This document shows positions 32,817 to 33,980 of a stretch of 33,980 nucleotides of DNA, one piece after another. Made by a program: the position numbers and the translations under genes. Numbering within the stretch: the stretch's first letter is position 1; each line of letters begins with the position of its first letter. The notes under the pieces are model-generated. The model had not been told where the DNA came from, did no database searches, and saw only the letters and a program-made list of their open reading frames with translations. This DNA comes from Chromera velia (Eukaryota; Sar; Chromeraceae), in the NCBI GenBank assembly GCA_018398765.1, contig JAHBMJ010000847.1:5713-39692 (forward strand), written 5' to 3'.

Positions 32817-33430
32817 CTTGATTTCACAAGAATTGGGGAGTCACAAAGATCGGCAGTGTAGCTCGTAGTCCCGATAAAACGCGATCGGCGACGACTGAAC
32901 GAAGAAACAACTTGCACACCGGCCTGTGGAGTTCGAAGATCAAAGGGCTTGACAAAAGAGGATATGTCGCGTTGGAATCCTGTATCGTTCGTTCGTCGAC
33001 TTAATGGCACATTCAAACTGCAGATCGATGCTCTTTGACACTCAGTCCGAAGATAGAAAGACCCTGGGCTAATGACGAAGTGGTGGGAACAAGCTTCCAG
33101 GAATTGTCTTTGATACGGGAAAGTCGGGAAGCTTGCAGGAGATTGCAGGAGGCATTGCGATGGCATTACGAAATACGCGCATGCATGCATTATAAATTCT
33201 GCACGCGTTGCATGCATGCATGCATGCATGCCGGGGTACGTAGACGGCCCGGCCCGGGGCCGCGGGCCGGCGGCACGTTGTATGGCTGGCCGGACCCGAA
33301 CTTGTACGAACTTGCATGCATGGTCTAGCATCGTCAGCAGTGTTAAGTGTTAGGTGCCTGACAGCGGAACAACCCTCGGACCCCAGCGTAGCAGCTAACA
33401 GCTAAATACGTTCACGCATCGGTTATTTCA
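32817..33430. promoter_or_regulatory. Upstream region of the MYND gene with TGCATGC cluster and GC palindromes
   Basis: This region contains TGCATGCA-type repeats at 33179-33190, 33209-33232 and 33313-33320. It also contains a GC-only palindromic patch at about 33244-33275 (GGCCCGGCCCGGGGCCGCGG). A TTATAAAT sequence lies at 33189-33196. No coding exon is supported. The combination of AP2-like motifs with a GC patch upstream of a gene start suggests a promoter or enhancer, by inference. Confidence 0.4.
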
Positions 33431-33596
33431 ACTTCTAAACGTTTCAAGAATCTACGTTGTCTCTTATTATCTCCTATAATAAGAAATAATAAGAAAAATT
33501 TCTTCTGTTTTACCTATATGATTTTAATTGAACGATTGTAAAGAAGTTTTAAAGAAAACCAAACATAATATATCCAATTATAGAGAATTTAATCAG
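33431..33596. other. Short AT-rich segment
   Basis: About 165 bp of AT-rich sequence with TAATAAGAAATAATAAG repeats and no coding potential. It is similar in composition to the islands at 7858, 19500 and 29080 but sits between two genes of the same strand. Confidence 0.4.
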
Positions 33597-33674
33597 AACG
33601 GTGCAATGCGTGCGCGAATATTTGCAAACGTGCAGAACGGCGCAATGCGCGCGCGAATATTTGCAAACGTGCAG
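33597..33674. repeat. Two-copy 39-bp tandem repeat
   Basis: Copies at 33597-33635 and 33636-33674 differ at only two positions. The unit begins AACGG(T/C)GCAATGCG and ends ATATTTGCAAACGTGCAG. A TGCATGCATGCA run follows at 33683-33694. The unit includes alternating CG/GC steps and an internal TTTGCAAA palindrome. It may be a regulatory repeat or a minisatellite. Confidence 0.85.
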
Positions 33675-33768
33675 AAATAAAATGCATGCATGCAAAAGCA
33701 TGTTTGAGGCAATTCAAATTGACGTTCATGCATTCGTAGTCAATGCAAGACACAAAAGCAGACAAAGA

Positions 33769-33978
33769 CTACTCTGGGCAACTGCCAGAGGTTTCGCGTA
33801 AGAAGTAGATCTTCATGTTGATCATCTCTAGAGCGCTAGCTCTTTCTGCTGGTGCTCTCTGCATGCGGGCAAAGACCTGTCCCGTGTTCTCTTGTCCAAA
33901 GACTTGACCGATAGAGAGCTCAGTCTGCTTCCCTCTCTCTGTCGCTGCTAACCTTCGGGTTGTGAGTCTGGGTTTCTC
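33769..33978 (-). CDS. 3' end of an unidentified gene running off the right edge
   Basis: A minus-strand frame is open from the window edge to a TAG at 33771-33769, about 69 codons. The composition is protein-like and not repetitive: QTELSIGQVFGQENTGQVFA, then RASALEMINMKIYFLRETSG. No family is recognised. Its start and any upstream exons lie outside the window, and a CAG acceptor inside the segment could shorten the exon. Confidence 0.35.
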   Translation of the reverse strand, partial: EKPRLTTRRLAATERGKQTELSIGQVFGQENTGQVFARMQRAPAERASALEMINMKIYFLRETSGSCPE

Positions 33979-33980
33979 TC

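Noticed and set aside
1-33980. tRNA, rRNA or CRISPR array
   Set aside because: I saw no cloverleaf with a T-loop GGTTCRA-type core, no rRNA-like sequence, and no regularly spaced repeats of CRISPR form; all repeats are microsatellites or mobile-element remnants.

Overview
This is a nuclear genomic window from a eukaryote with intron-rich protein genes. GT-AG introns of about 70 to 1,100 nt carry long microsatellites, genes are well separated, and the protein repertoire is eukaryotic: SBDS-type, MYND, CCCH, RING, TPR, dynamin-like and myo-inositol-phosphate synthase. The mix of an algal-type HET/TIR-like LRR protein, SH3-like/MYND/TPR proteins and repeated TGCATGC motifs (the classic apicomplexan AP2 site) points to an alveolate alga, most likely a chromerid (Chromera or Vitrella type). 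That placement is inference; no rRNA or organelle marker is present. An 11-N gap at 18170-18180 and a poly-G run at 1-16 are assembly features.

Seven multi- or single-intron genes can be assembled by eye with splice phases that all close: (A) 248-4692, minus, uncharacterised six-exon helical/low-complexity protein; (B) 5334-7857, plus, HET/TIR-like plus LRR protein; (C) 8889-10093, minus, dynamin-like P-loop GTPase with degenerate motifs; (D) 11284-16946, plus, 1,384-aa RNA-regulator candidate with cold-shock, CCCH, NYN-like, CCCH and RING-like segments; (E) 21942-25797, minus, myo-inositol-3-phosphate synthase (INO1); (F) 26536-27437, plus, small SBDS N-terminal-domain (Rtc3-like) protein; (G) 30453-32816, minus, TPR/SH3-like/MYND protein. 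A further minus-strand CDS runs off the right edge (33769-33978).

The layout is regular. A/B, C/D and E/F are head-to-head pairs sharing 0.6-1.2 kb promoter regions, two of which hold GC-rich palindromic patches. The convergent gaps B/C, D/E and F/G each hold an AT-rich, gene-free island. The D/E island contains a 286-bp foldback MITE with TA target duplication and a perfect 22-bp palindrome.

The most interesting items are the domain architecture and internal triplication of gene D, the NLR-like architecture of gene B, an unusual preference for C at +3 of 5' splice sites (GTCAGT and relatives), and (TG)n tracts placed directly before 3' splice sites in three unrelated genes. All functions are read from motifs only; no database search was possible.
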